Below the pieces are notes generated by a model, which saw only the letters and a list, made by a program, of their open reading frames with translations, searched no databases and was not told the DNA's origin. This document shows, piece by piece, positions 1-7,271 of a stretch of DNA of 35,741 nt (position 1 is its first letter; every line of letters begins with the position of its first letter). Both the position numbers and the translations under genes were made by a program. This DNA is from UBA3775 sp964572955 (GTDB lineage Bacteria > Bacillota > Clostridia > Lachnospirales > Lachnospiraceae), in NCBI GenBank assembly GCA_964572955.1, contig CAZNGY010000017.1:1-35741 (forward strand). The letters run 5' to 3'.

Positions 1-213
1 AGCTCTCTGATGCTTTGCACAGTTTCCTGTAATTCTTCTAGGAAGAATCTTACCTCTTTCAGATACATATCTCTTTAACTTAGCTGTGTCCTTGTAAGAA
101 ATAACATTAGACTTATCTGCACAGAATACACAAACTTTCTTTCTTCTGCGGATTACACGTCTTCTTGCAGGAGCATCAGCTCTTTCTGTCTTAGCCGGTT
201 TATCAATAGCCAT
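1..213 (-). CDS. rpsR: 30S ribosomal protein S18 (partial, 3' end cut by window)
   Basis: Component of the small ribosomal subunit platform, where it pairs with S6. The reverse strand reads MAIDKPAKTERADAPARRR and then the S18 core, with a basic stretch rich in Arg/Lys, Cys residues in KKVCVFC and the conserved ERGKILPRR region. The start ATG at 213 has an AGGAGG site about 8 nt upstream. It is the third gene of rpsF-ssb-rpsR, 43 nt after ssb, the usual Firmicute order. The C-terminus runs off the left edge of the window, so nothing can be said about the last residues. Confidence 0.96.
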   Translation of the reverse strand, partial: MAIDKPAKTERADAPARRRVIRRRKKVCVFCADKSNVISYKDTAKLKRYVSERGKILPRRITGNCAKHQRA

Positions 214-256
214 GATGGTTACCTCCTTATCCAATTCTTTACGGGTCTATACCCTT

Positions 257-688
257 TTAGTTAAATGGCAGCTCATCGTCCATTCCGTCAGGAATGTTCA
301 TGAAGCCATCGCCTGCTGCGTTTGGATTTGGACGACTTTCAAAAGCGCCCGCTCCAGACGAATTGCCGCTTGCTTTACTTTCAGCGAATTCCTGCTCTTC
401 AACCATTATCTGTGTGCTGTATACCTTCTGGCCTTCTTTATTAGTATAGTTATCATTCTGGATACGGCCTGTTACAAGAACCTTTGTACCCTTCTTGAAA
501 TACTTTTCTGCAAACTCCGCACTCTTTCCGAATACGGTACAGTTAAAGAAATCTGCCTCAGGCTCACCATCTCTTTTGAAACGGCGGTCAACAGCAAGTG
601 AATAACGGCAAACTGCAGTATTACTGTTAGATGCATAACGGACTTCGGGATCTCTGGTTAATCTTCCCATTAAAATAACTTTGTTCAT
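257..688 (-). CDS. ssb: Single-stranded DNA-binding protein
   Basis: Binds single-stranded DNA during replication, repair and recombination, and recruits partner proteins through its C-terminal tail. The 143-residue product starts MNKVILMGRLTRDPEVRY, the standard OB-fold opening, and continues with the conserved FNCTVFGKSAEFAEKY segment. A low-complexity Gly/Ser/Asn linker (about residues 107-130) leads to the acidic tip DDELPF, the canonical protein-interaction motif. GGAGGG lies 9 nt before the ATG. The gene sits 15 nt after rpsF in the ribosomal operon, consistent with cotranscription from the rpsF promoter. Confidence 0.97.
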   Translation of the reverse strand: MNKVILMGRLTRDPEVRYASNSNTAVCRYSLAVDRRFKRDGEPEADFFNCTVFGKSAEFAEKYFKKGTKVLVTGRIQNDNYTNKEGQKVYSTQIMVEEQEFAESKASGNSSGAGAFESRPNPNAAGDGFMNIPDGMDDELPFN

Positions 689-703
689 AAAGGAAATCCC
701 TCC

Positions 704-994
704 TTATTCTTCGTCCTGTCTAACGCACAAAAATCTGAGTACATTTTCCATGATACGAACTCTTGATTCGATCTCTGCCGGAACTGTAGCATCAGCATCG
801 AACTGGATGAAATAGTAATAACCCTCTTTCATCTTCTGGATTTCATAAGCTAATCTTAACTTGCCTTTTTCTTCAACGTTAGTGATAACGCCGCCGAACT
901 TTGTAATAAGATCTTTTGCCTTATCTACAACAGCAACTCTAGCCTCATCCTCGATCTTTGCACTTACAACTAAGACTAATTCATACTTATTCAT
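704..994 (-). CDS. rpsF: 30S ribosomal protein S6
   Basis: Small-subunit protein that binds 16S rRNA as a heterodimer with S18. The 96-residue product begins MNKYELVLVVSAKIEDEAR and contains the family segments GKLRLAYEIQKMKEGYYYFIQF and ENVLRFLCVR. The length fits bacterial S6. GGAGGTG is 7-8 nt before the ATG. It is the first gene of rpsF-ssb-rpsR and has a long structured leader with a good sigma-A promoter (separate entries), as expected for an operon that in many bacteria is regulated by the S6-S18 complex. Confidence 0.97.
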   Translation of the reverse strand: MNKYELVLVVSAKIEDEARVAVVDKAKDLITKFGGVITNVEEKGKLRLAYEIQKMKEGYYYFIQFDADATVPAEIESRVRIMENVLRFLCVRQDEE

Positions 995-1023
995 AGTTGT
1001 CTCGCACCTCCTTCTGGTCTCTG

Positions 1024-1072
1024 GCCCCTAACTCGTTTAGGAGCAAGGAATATTTGTGTAGTCACCACAAAT
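1024..1072 (-). promoter_or_regulatory. Two-hairpin 5' leader of rpsF-ssb-rpsR
   Basis: Between the predicted transcript start (about 1070) and rpsF there are two hairpins on the minus strand. The first is a perfect 7-bp stem (1066-1072 with 1052-1058). The second is an 8-bp stem with one G-U pair (1037-1044 with 1024-1031) and a 5-nt loop. S6:S18-binding leaders are known upstream of rpsF in many bacteria, so an autoregulatory role is plausible. I could not confirm the published consensus by eye, so the function is inferred from position only. Confidence 0.5.
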
Positions 1073-1076
1073 CAAG

Positions 1077-1105
1077 ATTTTAACATAGCCTCTTATAAAT
1101 TGCAA
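1077..1105 (-). promoter_or_regulatory. Sigma-A promoter of rpsF operon
   Basis: On the minus strand, -35 TTGCAA (1105-1100) and -10 TAAAAT (1082-1077) are separated by exactly 17 bp. Transcription would start near 1070, at the foot of the first leader hairpin. Confidence 0.75.
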
Positions 1106-1157
1106 GGACGAATTTATAAAATTTTTTTGCTGTTTTTTGTGTATTTTTCACTGCCTG

Positions 1158-1179
1158 CCCCACAGCCAAAACAGTGGGG
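1158..1179. repeat. Inverted repeat downstream of DUF951 gene
   Basis: CCCCAC (1158-1163) and GTGGGG (1174-1179) form a GC-rich 6-bp hairpin between the DUF951 stop codon and the rpsF promoter. On the minus strand it is followed after 10 nt by a short A/T tract without a clean U-run, so it is at best a weak terminator for the DUF951 transcript. Confidence 0.35.
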
Positions 1180-1204
1180 TTATGTTACACAGAACACTTC
1201 CTAT

Positions 1205-1378
1205 TCAGATAGTACCTTTTATATTTTTTACCAGTTTGCTTCGCGGCTGTAAAATACAATGCCCGCATCCCAGGCATTTCAATTTAAGGTCAGAACCGGC
1301 AAAAATCACTTCCCATACATCCGAGCCACATGGATGTTTCTTTTTTGTCTGTATTTTCATTCCTTCCGAAATTTCCAT
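1205..1378 (-). CDS. DUF951 family small protein
   Basis: Small conserved Firmicute protein of unknown biochemical role. The core reads KKHPCGSDVWEV, then DLKLKCLGCGHCILQPR, the hallmark of DUF951: a HPCGS motif followed by a CLGCGH motif, with Cys/His spacing suggestive of metal or nucleic-acid binding (inference). The start chosen is the ATG at 1378, giving 57 residues, because GGAG lies 6 nt upstream of it. The ATG at 1390 has no ribosome site, and the GGAG actually falls just after that upstream ATG. It is codirectional with rpsF and about 100 nt ahead of the rpsF promoter. No function is claimed beyond family membership. Confidence 0.85.
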   Translation of the reverse strand: MEISEGMKIQTKKKHPCGSDVWEVIFAGSDLKLKCLGCGHCILQPRSKLVKNIKGTI

Positions 1379-1463
1379 AAAAATCTCCATTCATCTGCTT
1401 TCGGAACAGTAATGCAGAAAACGGCTTTACCACAGCTCTGCACTAAACTTTTCCATCTCATTC

Positions 1464-1492
1464 ATTGTAGCACATTCCCTGCTGCATTAACA
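1464..1492 (-). promoter_or_regulatory. Probable promoter of DUF951 gene
   Basis: Minus strand: -10 TACAAT (1469-1464) preceded by an extended TGC, with a weak -35 TGTTAA (1492-1487) 17 bp upstream. It would give a leader of about 80 nt before the chosen ATG at 1378. Confidence 0.5.
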
Positions 1493-1533
1493 GACAAATC
1501 CGACCGGTCACTATATTTTCGCCTGTTTCCTAA

Positions 1534-2307
1534 TTACATCTTTTCCCTCAAAAGCTCCTCGGGATCAACGGTACTGTCTCCGTATTCTGCTTTAAAATAA
1601 AGATGTGTTCCTTCTTTTTCGAAGTATTTTGTCGGTTCACCTATCATTCCCACTGCTGTTCCTTCTTTAATGATATCTCCTTTTTTTACCGAAACCGACT
1701 TAAGCTGACCATATGTGAAACTGTAATCCCCCGCCGTTAAAACAACACACTGACCATGTCTTGTATCTGAATATATTTCAGAAACCTCACTGTCACAACA
1801 CGCTGTGACAATTGTTCCCGGAACCGCATCTATAAGCATACCGTCACTGGTCATAAATTGACAAAGAGTTTCATAATAAACCGCATGTTCCATACTGTAT
1901 GGTATAATCACTTCTCCATCAGCCGGCCATGCAATGCCTTTTGTTACATCAAAGGAAATCTTCTGAGGTTCATCAGTTTTTTCATTTTCGACGGTATCTG
2001 ACACCTTCACCTCGGTGCTTCCGGCCGGTTTCTGATTTTCCTCCTCCTTTAATGAGTCTTTATTGTCCGGTACAATCGGAGTAACAACCGGTTTCCCGGT
2101 AACAACTCCCTTGTTCTCTTCTCCCTTATTTTCCTCCTGCAGCTCCGTTTTCTGATTCTGCTGTCCTCCGTCTCCTACATTAATCCCTATCATAAGCAGT
2201 GCATACACCGCAAAAAGACAGACAAAAACGGAAATATATGTTTTACGATTCCTCATAAATACATCTTTAAAACCCTTGTCAGGTGATTTGTTATATCTGC
2301 TTTCCAT
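1534..2307 (-). CDS. SpoIIQ-like membrane-anchored protein with degenerate M23 (LytM) domain
   Basis: The 257-residue protein has a short cytoplasmic N-terminus, one membrane span (about residues 24-42), a low-complexity Glu/Lys/Pro linker (45-120) and a C-terminal LytM/M23-like domain (about 124-250) that opens with WPADGEVIIPYS. This is the architecture of SpoIIQ, the forespore-side half of the SpoIIQ-SpoIIIAH channel in endospore formers. The zinc residues of active M23 endopeptidases are not preserved: the usual HxH near the end reads H235-L-Y237, and the region where H-x-G-I-D is expected reads SDGMLIDA. A catalytic role is therefore unlikely and a structural role more likely. GGAGG is 5 nt before the ATG. 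It stands alone, divergent from the DUF1934 gene. SpoIIQ orthology is inferred from architecture; a generic M23 protein is the alternative. Confidence 0.75.
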   Translation of the reverse strand: MESRYNKSPDKGFKDVFMRNRKTYISVFVCLFAVYALLMIGINVGDGGQQNQKTELQEENKGEENKGVVTGKPVVTPIVPDNKDSLKEEENQKPAGSTEVKVSDTVENEKTDEPQKISFDVTKGIAWPADGEVIIPYSMEHAVYYETLCQFMTSDGMLIDAVPGTIVTACCDSEVSEIYSDTRHGQCVVLTAGDYSFTYGQLKSVSVKKGDIIKEGTAVGMIGEPTKYFEKEGTHLYFKAEYGDSTVDPEELLREKM

Positions 2308-2390
2308 ATTAACCTCCGATTCCGGTATTTAAAACCTTTTTTCTGTTAATATTTTTCACTTTAAACCTCAAAATATACATAGCTTGTTAA

Positions 2391-2419
2391 TTGACTGAAA
2401 GATATTTTTTTTATATACT
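2391..2419 (+). promoter_or_regulatory. Sigma-A promoter of DUF1934 gene
   Basis: TTGACT (2391-2396), a 17-bp spacer and TATACT (2414-2419) give a near-consensus promoter with a start near 2426. It also shows that the coding region cannot begin at the 2391 TTG of the open frame, which is the -35 box itself. Confidence 0.8.
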
Positions 2420-2468
2420 GTCTTTCATGTCGCAAAACTTTTTTGCAGAAAACATTAAGGGGATTTTT

Positions 2469-2894
2469 ATGAAAGACGGAAATGTAAAAGTAAAAGTAAC
2501 CGGAAGCGGTGAACTCAGTGATAATGATAAAATTGTAACGGAAGGAATAGGAAAAATTTATACAAAAAAAGATGCCCGCTATATCATTTATGAAACAGCG
2601 GACGACGATTCAAGAGATATTATAAAGCAGGTTCTTAAACACCAAAACGGATGTCTTTCCATGAGCCGGACATACGCTTCAGGCAAAATCCCCGGCTGCA
2701 GAATGATTTTTAACCCAAAAGAAATAACAGCTTCAGATTATCCGACTCCTTACGGACTTCTGAAGCTGTCATTTAAAACCAAAATGATAATCTGGGATGA
2801 GACTGATTCCGGCATTGAAATCAAACTGTCCTATGACATCCTTATGGATAAAGACGTTATTTCACGAAATCAACTCAAAATTGAAATCAGTTAA
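2469..2894 (+). CDS. DUF1934 family beta-barrel protein (YwiB-like)
   Basis: A 141-residue protein of the DUF1934/YwiB family, a lipocalin-like beta-barrel group whose role is unknown. Family features visible are the alternating KVKVTGSGE opening strand, a mid segment with KHQNGCLSMSRT, and YPTPYGLLKLSFKTKMI near residue 95, followed by an amphipathic IEIKLSYDILMD strand. The start at 2469 has AAGGGG 6 nt upstream and lies about 43 nt downstream of a near-consensus promoter. It converges on the next gene with only one base between the stop codons; its terminator seems to lie inside that gene. No function is proposed. Confidence 0.85.
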   Translation: MKDGNVKVKVTGSGELSDNDKIVTEGIGKIYTKKDARYIIYETADDDSRDIIKQVLKHQNGCLSMSRTYASGKIPGCRMIFNPKEITASDYPTPYGLLKLSFKTKMIIWDETDSGIEIKLSYDILMDKDVISRNQLKIEIS

Positions 2895-2895
2895 A

Positions 2896-3372
2896 TCATT
2901 TCTTTTTTTCTTTTGACATTTTTATGGCTTCTTTTTTAGCTCTGCTGAAGAAGCCTTTTTTCTTTTGTTCCTCCTCAGGCTTTGTATTTGCCCTGATACC
3001 CTTCACTTCAATAATATAGATACCGTTAACTTTAGCTTTTACTTCTTTCTTTAAAGGAACGTCATCAAAAATCTCCTCACTGCACATGAGATTCATTATT
3101 CTTGGACCAACCTTAGCTTTAACAACAGGAACTTTTGCTCTTTTCATAAGCTTTGATGCCTGTTCCATTACTATCGGCGGAAATCCCGCTTCCGACAATT
3201 TCATCCTCTTTTTATCTATTATAAGCATTGACATTAGTTGTGCTCCTGCAAGAATGTCAGGCATTGCCTCCTCCTGCTTTCTCTGCATACGTCGTCCGAC
3301 AAAGTAAAGAACAACCATGCCTATAACAATAACTGCTAAAACAATAAGCAGTACAATGAGCCACTTAGACAT
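2896..3372 (-). CDS. Membrane-anchored protein of unknown function
   Basis: A 158-residue protein I do not recognise. One N-terminal transmembrane helix (about residues 4-25) is followed by a basic stop-transfer RRMQRKQ and a soluble domain of roughly 110 residues. That domain has a short helical part (DILAGAQLMSMLIIDKKRM), a beta-rich part (VPVVKAKVGPRIMNLM, VKAKVNGIYIIEVKGI) and a strongly basic tail ending in KEKKK. The orientation by positive charge suggests the soluble part is cytoplasmic. GGAGGA lies 7 nt before the ATG. It is transcribed from its own promoter, not obviously in an operon. The last ~20 codons also encode, on the other strand, a hairpin-plus-U-run terminator for the converging DUF1934 gene. 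Confidence 0.8.
   Translation of the reverse strand: MSKWLIVLLIVLAVIVIGMVVLYFVGRRMQRKQEEAMPDILAGAQLMSMLIIDKKRMKLSEAGFPPIVMEQASKLMKRAKVPVVKAKVGPRIMNLMCSEEIFDDVPLKKEVKAKVNGIYIIEVKGIRANTKPEEEQKKKGFFSRAKKEAIKMSKEKKK
2926..2965 (+). terminator. Intrinsic terminator of DUF1934 gene, inside the opposite gene
   Basis: GGCTTCTT (2926-2933) pairs perfectly with AAGAAGCC (2948-2955) and is followed by TTTTTTCTTTT. It starts 32 nt after the DUF1934 stop and lies within the 3' coding end of the minus-strand gene 2896-3372. Confidence 0.75.
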
Positions 3373-3409
3373 TAAAAAATCCTCCTTGGTTTACTGATAA
3401 ATCCTATTT

Positions 3410-3438
3410 ATGATAACAGAGAGCGGTAAAAAAGTAAA
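3410..3438 (-). promoter_or_regulatory. Probable promoter of the unknown membrane protein gene
   Basis: Minus strand: -35 TTTACT (3438-3433), 17 bp, -10 TATCAT (3415-3410). The start would be near 3403, about 30 nt before the ATG at 3372. Confidence 0.5.
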
Positions 3439-3476
3439 GCCGAGATTCCGTTTATACCCCCACCTGCACTGCTTTT

Positions 3477-4232
3477 TTATTTTCTGTCCGCATGATATCT
3501 GGTCATATTTTCTTCATACATTCCACACACTTCCATATAAGCTTTACCGGGAACATCCTTGAAAGCTGCCCTGTCCAGTCCTTCAGTAATAATCGGTTTG
3601 CCGTAGCGAATGGTTATTACCTGTTTTTTGATTTTAGGGAAATGTTTTTCAAGTACTTCATCAGTGTTGGTTATTGAAACCGGAACAACCGGACATCCGG
3701 TTCTTTCTGCGATTTTAAAGCTTGCCGCCTTAAATTCTTCTACACCTTCACCTTTATTTCTTGTGCCTGACGGCATAATAAATATCGACCAGCCTTCTTT
3801 AACTTCTTCAATTGCTTTCTGAATTGACTTAAGGCCGGCTTTCGGACTTGATCTGTCAAGAAATACACAGTTAAGAAGAAGCATCCAGCAATTAAGAAGC
3901 GGAACCTTCGCAATTTCTTTCTTTGACACAAATGCCGTTGTGTGCATCACCGGTATTGAAGTATATGCCAACGGTATATCAAAGAATCCCCGATGATTCG
4001 CAACAAAAAGTACCGGTGTATCTTTGGGAATGTTCTCCATTCCTTCCCTTACACACTTGCACCCGCTTGCCAGCAGAACAAGCCTGAATCCGAACCCTCC
4101 GACAAAGGGTTGAGCAATCTTCGCTGCCAGTTTCGGATTAAACAGCTTAACCACAAATAATATAATCATTGCCGGCAATGATACGGCAAAGAATACTAAA
4201 AACGCCAGAATTACCAATACTGTTCTTATCAT
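3477..4232 (-). CDS. plsC: PlsC-like 1-acyl-sn-glycerol-3-phosphate acyltransferase
   Basis: Membrane-associated acyltransferase that would convert lysophosphatidic acid to phosphatidic acid in phospholipid synthesis. The 251-residue product has an N-terminal hydrophobic helix (about residues 3-29), the HX4D catalytic motif NHRGFFD (H80, D85) and the substrate-binding motif FIMPSGTRNKG (about 151-161; the usual EGTR reads SGTR), then FKAASFKIAERTGCPVVPVSI. The start is the ATG at 4232, with AGAGG 6 nt upstream. The longer frame to 4256 would need a GTG that lacks a good ribosome site and overlaps murI. It lies 16 nt after murI, so it is probably the last gene of an ispE-ddl-murI-plsC unit. 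Exact acyl acceptor cannot be read from sequence. Confidence 0.87.
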   Translation of the reverse strand: MIRTVLVILAFLVFFAVSLPAMIILFVVKLFNPKLAAKIAQPFVGGFGFRLVLLASGCKCVREGMENIPKDTPVLFVANHRGFFDIPLAYTSIPVMHTTAFVSKKEIAKVPLLNCWMLLLNCVFLDRSSPKAGLKSIQKAIEEVKEGWSIFIMPSGTRNKGEGVEEFKAASFKIAERTGCPVVPVSITNTDEVLEKHFPKIKKQVITIRYGKPIITEGLDRAAFKDVPGKAYMEVCGMYEENMTRYHADRK

Positions 4233-4248
4233 CTTATTCCTCTTTCTT

Positions 4249-5064
4249 CTAATCACGGAACTTTTTAACGTTCACGTCCTTTGTTTCTATGATTTCACAC
4301 GGCAAAATAGAGTTTGCAAAATCACGAAACTTTTCAGCACCGTCACTTACAAAAAATTTGTGTGAAGGTAAAGTTCCAGAATTGTCAATAAGTCCCTTTA
4401 TTTTCAGGTCTTCTTCCAATTCCTTGGCAGTCTCATAGGCCGGATTAACAAGTTTTACTTCCGGTCCGACAACCTTTTTTATCACATCCCTCAACAATGG
4501 GTAGTGTGTACAGCCCAGCACAAGTGTATCTATGTCTTTATCCTTAAAATTAGATATATATCTGGAAACAACCTGTTCCGTTACCGGATCATCCGTCCAG
4601 CCTTCCTCAACAAGAGGAACAAAAAGCGGACATGCCACGCCGAAAACCTGTATTTTGGGATCTATTTCCTTTAGAAATTCCGGATAAAGACCGCTGTTTA
4701 TCGTTCCCTCCGTTCCGATGACTCCGATTCGTCCGTTACTTGTCGTCATCCCGGCGGTTTTGGCTCCCGGTTTAATTACTCCTATAACAGGAACCGGTAT
4801 TTCATTTCTTATCGTTTCCAAAGCAAACGCACTCGCCGTATTACAGGCAACCACTATCGCCTTAACATTTTTCGACAGCAAAAAGGAAACAATCTGCCTG
4901 GAATACGATATTATGGTCTCCTTTGATTTGCTGCCGTACGGAACTCTTGCCGTATCACCAAAATATATTATCTCCTCATCAGGAAGCCTGGTCATTATCT
5001 CTTTTACAACCGTAAGTCCTCCTACACCGGAGTCAAACACGCCTATAGGCAGTCTGTCAGTCAT
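4249..5064 (-). CDS. murI: Glutamate racemase
   Basis: Cytoplasmic, cofactor-independent racemase supplying D-glutamate for peptidoglycan. The 271-residue product opens MTDRLPIGVFDSGVGGLTVV and carries both catalytic Cys motifs, VVACNTASA (C74) and GCTHYPLL (C185), as well as YFGDTARVPYG. The ATG at 5064 is chosen: GGGG lies 6 nt upstream and family members start here. The frame could extend to a GTG at 5076, but that is inside the ribosome-binding region. Gene order ispE-ddl-murI puts two peptidoglycan precursor steps together. Confidence 0.96.
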   Translation of the reverse strand: MTDRLPIGVFDSGVGGLTVVKEIMTRLPDEEIIYFGDTARVPYGSKSKETIISYSRQIVSFLLSKNVKAIVVACNTASAFALETIRNEIPVPVIGVIKPGAKTAGMTTSNGRIGVIGTEGTINSGLYPEFLKEIDPKIQVFGVACPLFVPLVEEGWTDDPVTEQVVSRYISNFKDKDIDTLVLGCTHYPLLRDVIKKVVGPEVKLVNPAYETAKELEEDLKIKGLIDNSGTLPSHKFFVSDGAEKFRDFANSILPCEIIETKDVNVKKFRD

Positions 5065-5130
5065 AATCTTCCCCACTTTTCCCGGCGGTCTGTATCTGAT
5101 AAACAGACTTCAGATCCTTCATTCCGCCTC

Positions 5131-6180
5131 TTATTCTCTTACAAAGCTCAGGTTAATAAGCTTTTCTACAAGTTCAGGAGTATCAATCCCTGCAGCCCTG
5201 AAAAGCATCGGATACATACTGATTGACGTAAATCCCGGCAGTGTATTAAGCTCGTTGAATACAATCTCATCTGTATCCTTTTCAAGGAAGAAATCGACCC
5301 TTGCAAGACCGAATCCGTCAACAGCCCTGAAAATCTCACATGCGGCGCGTCTTATTTCCTGTACCTTTTCCTCCGGCATATCCGGATTGATTACCGTTCT
5401 TGACTCCGCATTATTATATTTAGCATCGTAACTGTAAAATTCATCGGCGGCAACCACCTCGCCGACCCCTGATGCCGTAATTCCGTTTTCAGAAATTACT
5501 CCGCACTCAATCTCTCTGCCGACTATGGTTTCTTCAACCAGAATCTTATGATCATGTACAGCCGCAAGAACAAGAGCTTTTTTAAGTTCATCTCTGTCAT
5601 GCGCCTTACTTACACCCTGGCTTGATCCCGCGTTTGACGGTTTTACAAAAACCGGATAGGAAAATTTATCCTCTACCCTTTTTACAACCTCATCCATGTT
5701 TTCAAGCTGCTTTGCCAAAACCGGAACATATGCCGCCTGTCTGATATTTAAAGTATCCACAATTATTTTAGTATAAAACTTATCCATTGAAACCGCACTT
5801 GCAACCACTCCGCATCCCACATAAGGTATTCCGGAAAGTTCCAAAAGTCCCTGGATTGTACCGTCTTCACCCCAAAGTCCGTGAAGAACCGGAAATACGA
5901 CATCTATATACTGATGACGGACTTTTCCTTCTTCTGCTATAAGTATTCCGTGCTCCGATGCATCCGGACTTATAACTGCACATATCTTGGAATTTACCCA
6001 GCTTCCGTCCTCTATCGATTCAACTTCCGGAACCAGCAGCCATCTGCCTTCTTTTGTAATTCCGATTAGATAAACTGTATACTCATCTCTGTTAATATTT
6101 TTTATGACGGTTGTCGCTGAGACACATGACACCTCATGTTCTGACGACCTCCCACCGAAAACAACTGCTATGTTTTTCAT
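5131..6180 (-). CDS. ddl: D-alanine-D-alanine ligase
   Basis: ATP-grasp enzyme joining two D-alanines for the peptidoglycan pentapeptide. The 349-residue product starts MKNIAVVFGGRSSEHEVSC, the typical Ddl N-terminus. It contains LHGLWGEDGTIQGLLELSG, the ATP-grasp lysine loop FVKPSNAGSSQGVS, the EIECGV strand and the metal-binding FNELNTLPGFTSISMYP. GGAGG sits 5 nt before the ATG at 6180; an in-frame ATG at 6192 lacks a site. It is 18 nt downstream of ispE and 66 nt upstream of murI. EYC-type versus FYC-type substrate preference (D-Ala-D-Ala or D-Ala-D-Lac) was not resolved. Confidence 0.96.
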   Translation of the reverse strand: MKNIAVVFGGRSSEHEVSCVSATTVIKNINRDEYTVYLIGITKEGRWLLVPEVESIEDGSWVNSKICAVISPDASEHGILIAEEGKVRHQYIDVVFPVLHGLWGEDGTIQGLLELSGIPYVGCGVVASAVSMDKFYTKIIVDTLNIRQAAYVPVLAKQLENMDEVVKRVEDKFSYPVFVKPSNAGSSQGVSKAHDRDELKKALVLAAVHDHKILVEETIVGREIECGVISENGITASGVGEVVAADEFYSYDAKYNNAESRTVINPDMPEEKVQEIRRAACEIFRAVDGFGLARVDFFLEKDTDEIVFNELNTLPGFTSISMYPMLFRAAGIDTPELVEKLINLSFVRE

Positions 6181-6198
6181 TTCTGCCTCCATTTAATT

Positions 6199-7071
6199 TC
6201 AGGATCTGACCGTTTCCGTTATAAAGGTACCATCGGCATATTCCGATTCCTTAAACCATGTATATGCATTCCTCAATGCATCTTCATCCGTAAATATACC
6301 AAAAACAGTTGTACCCGAACCGCTCATAAGAACCCCCTCAGCACCAAGAGTCTTCATTTTTTCTTTAATTTCCCTTATGAACGGAAGTTCCTTTATTGTA
6401 ACACTTTCCAAAACATTTCCAAGTCTTTCACAGATTTTTTTTACATTTTTTTCTTCAATGGCTTCTCTCATTCCCGCAACATCCGGGTGCTTAAGACATT
6501 CTGCCGGAGCAAGTTCATCATAAACAAATTTAGTAGAAATCCCCTGTGACGGTTTAACAATAAGAAGTTTCATAACCGGTGCAGACGGGAGTACCGTAAG
6601 TTTTTCGCCAATTCCCTCTGCGAGTGCGGTTCCTCCCATAATACAAAAAGGAACATCCGCGCCTATTTTAATTCCTATATTTCTGAGTTCTTCTTCAGAA
6701 AGTCCTGTCCCATAAAGCATATCAAGCCCTTTTAATGCCGCTGCCGCATCCGTGCTTCCGCCTGCCATACCTGCCGCAACCGGAATATTTTTGTGCAGTC
6801 TGAAATGTACTCCCTCAGAAATCCCCGTATACTCGAAGAATTTTTCTGCTGCCTTTACAATCAGATTATTTCTGTCTGCCGGCAAATCCTCCCTTCCGGT
6901 ATCCAGATAAATACCATCCGCACATTTTTCCAATTCAAGTTCATCATAAAGACCTATGCTCTGCATTATCATCGCAACTTCATGATAACCGTTTTCCCGT
7001 TCTCCGGTTACATCCAGCACCAAATTTATTTTAGCATTCGATTTTACTCTTATTATATTTTTCTCCGGCAT
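6199..7071 (-). CDS. ispE: 4-diphosphocytidyl-2-C-methyl-D-erythritol kinase
   Basis: GHMP-family kinase of the methylerythritol phosphate route to isoprenoids. The 290-residue protein has the opening substrate motif SNAKINLVLDV, the GHMP ATP-binding loop VAAGMAGGSTDAAAAL (around residues 93-108) and the C-terminal MSGSGTTVFGIF motif. GAGGTG is 5 nt before the ATG. It is the first gene of the minus-strand cluster, behind a promoter with a consensus TATAAT. The isoprenoid link to ddl/murI is the lipid carrier undecaprenyl phosphate (inference). Confidence 0.96.
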   Translation of the reverse strand: MPEKNIIRVKSNAKINLVLDVTGERENGYHEVAMIMQSIGLYDELELEKCADGIYLDTGREDLPADRNNLIVKAAEKFFEYTGISEGVHFRLHKNIPVAAGMAGGSTDAAAALKGLDMLYGTGLSEEELRNIGIKIGADVPFCIMGGTALAEGIGEKLTVLPSAPVMKLLIVKPSQGISTKFVYDELAPAECLKHPDVAGMREAIEEKNVKKICERLGNVLESVTIKELPFIREIKEKMKTLGAEGVLMSGSGTTVFGIFTDEDALRNAYTWFKESEYADGTFITETVRS

Positions 7072-7111
7072 AAAAACACCTCATTTTTTCATAATTAAAA
7101 CTCTGTTTCGC

Positions 7112-7140
7112 ATTATAACACATTCAACCGTAGAATCCAA
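7112..7140 (-). promoter_or_regulatory. Sigma-A promoter of ispE-ddl-murI-plsC
   Basis: Minus strand: -35 TTGGAT (7140-7135), 17 bp, -10 TATAAT (7117-7112) with an extended TGT directly upstream. The start would be near 7105. Confidence 0.75.
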
Positions 7141-7185
7141 CAATTAACCAAATCAGAGTAGGGCATGTTTATTTTTGTCTGCGAA

Positions 7186-7214
7186 GTATAAACCGCTTCT
7201 GAGAGGGCAGACTC
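7186..7214 (+). promoter_or_regulatory. Candidate sigma-F-type promoter of spoIIR
   Basis: GTATA (7186-7190), a 14-bp spacer and GGGCAGACTC (7205-7214) resemble the forespore sigma-F pattern. The predicted start is near 7221, about 50 nt before the spoIIR ATG. In Bacillus spoIIR is sigma-F dependent. The match is partial, so this is a candidate only. Confidence 0.35.
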
Positions 7215-7271
7215 TGTTTATACCGTTATATTTTGATCATATACGGAAAACATACTGAAACGGAGAATATC

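Noticed and set aside
2340..2385. Possible sigma-F/G promoter before the SpoIIQ-like gene (GTATA on the minus strand)
   Set aside because: The -10 side matches the sigma-F consensus at too few positions to report as a feature.
4718..5431. 237-codon plus-strand frame across murI and ddl
   Set aside because: Antisense shadow of two certain genes; Ser/Ile-rich composition typical of an antisense frame.
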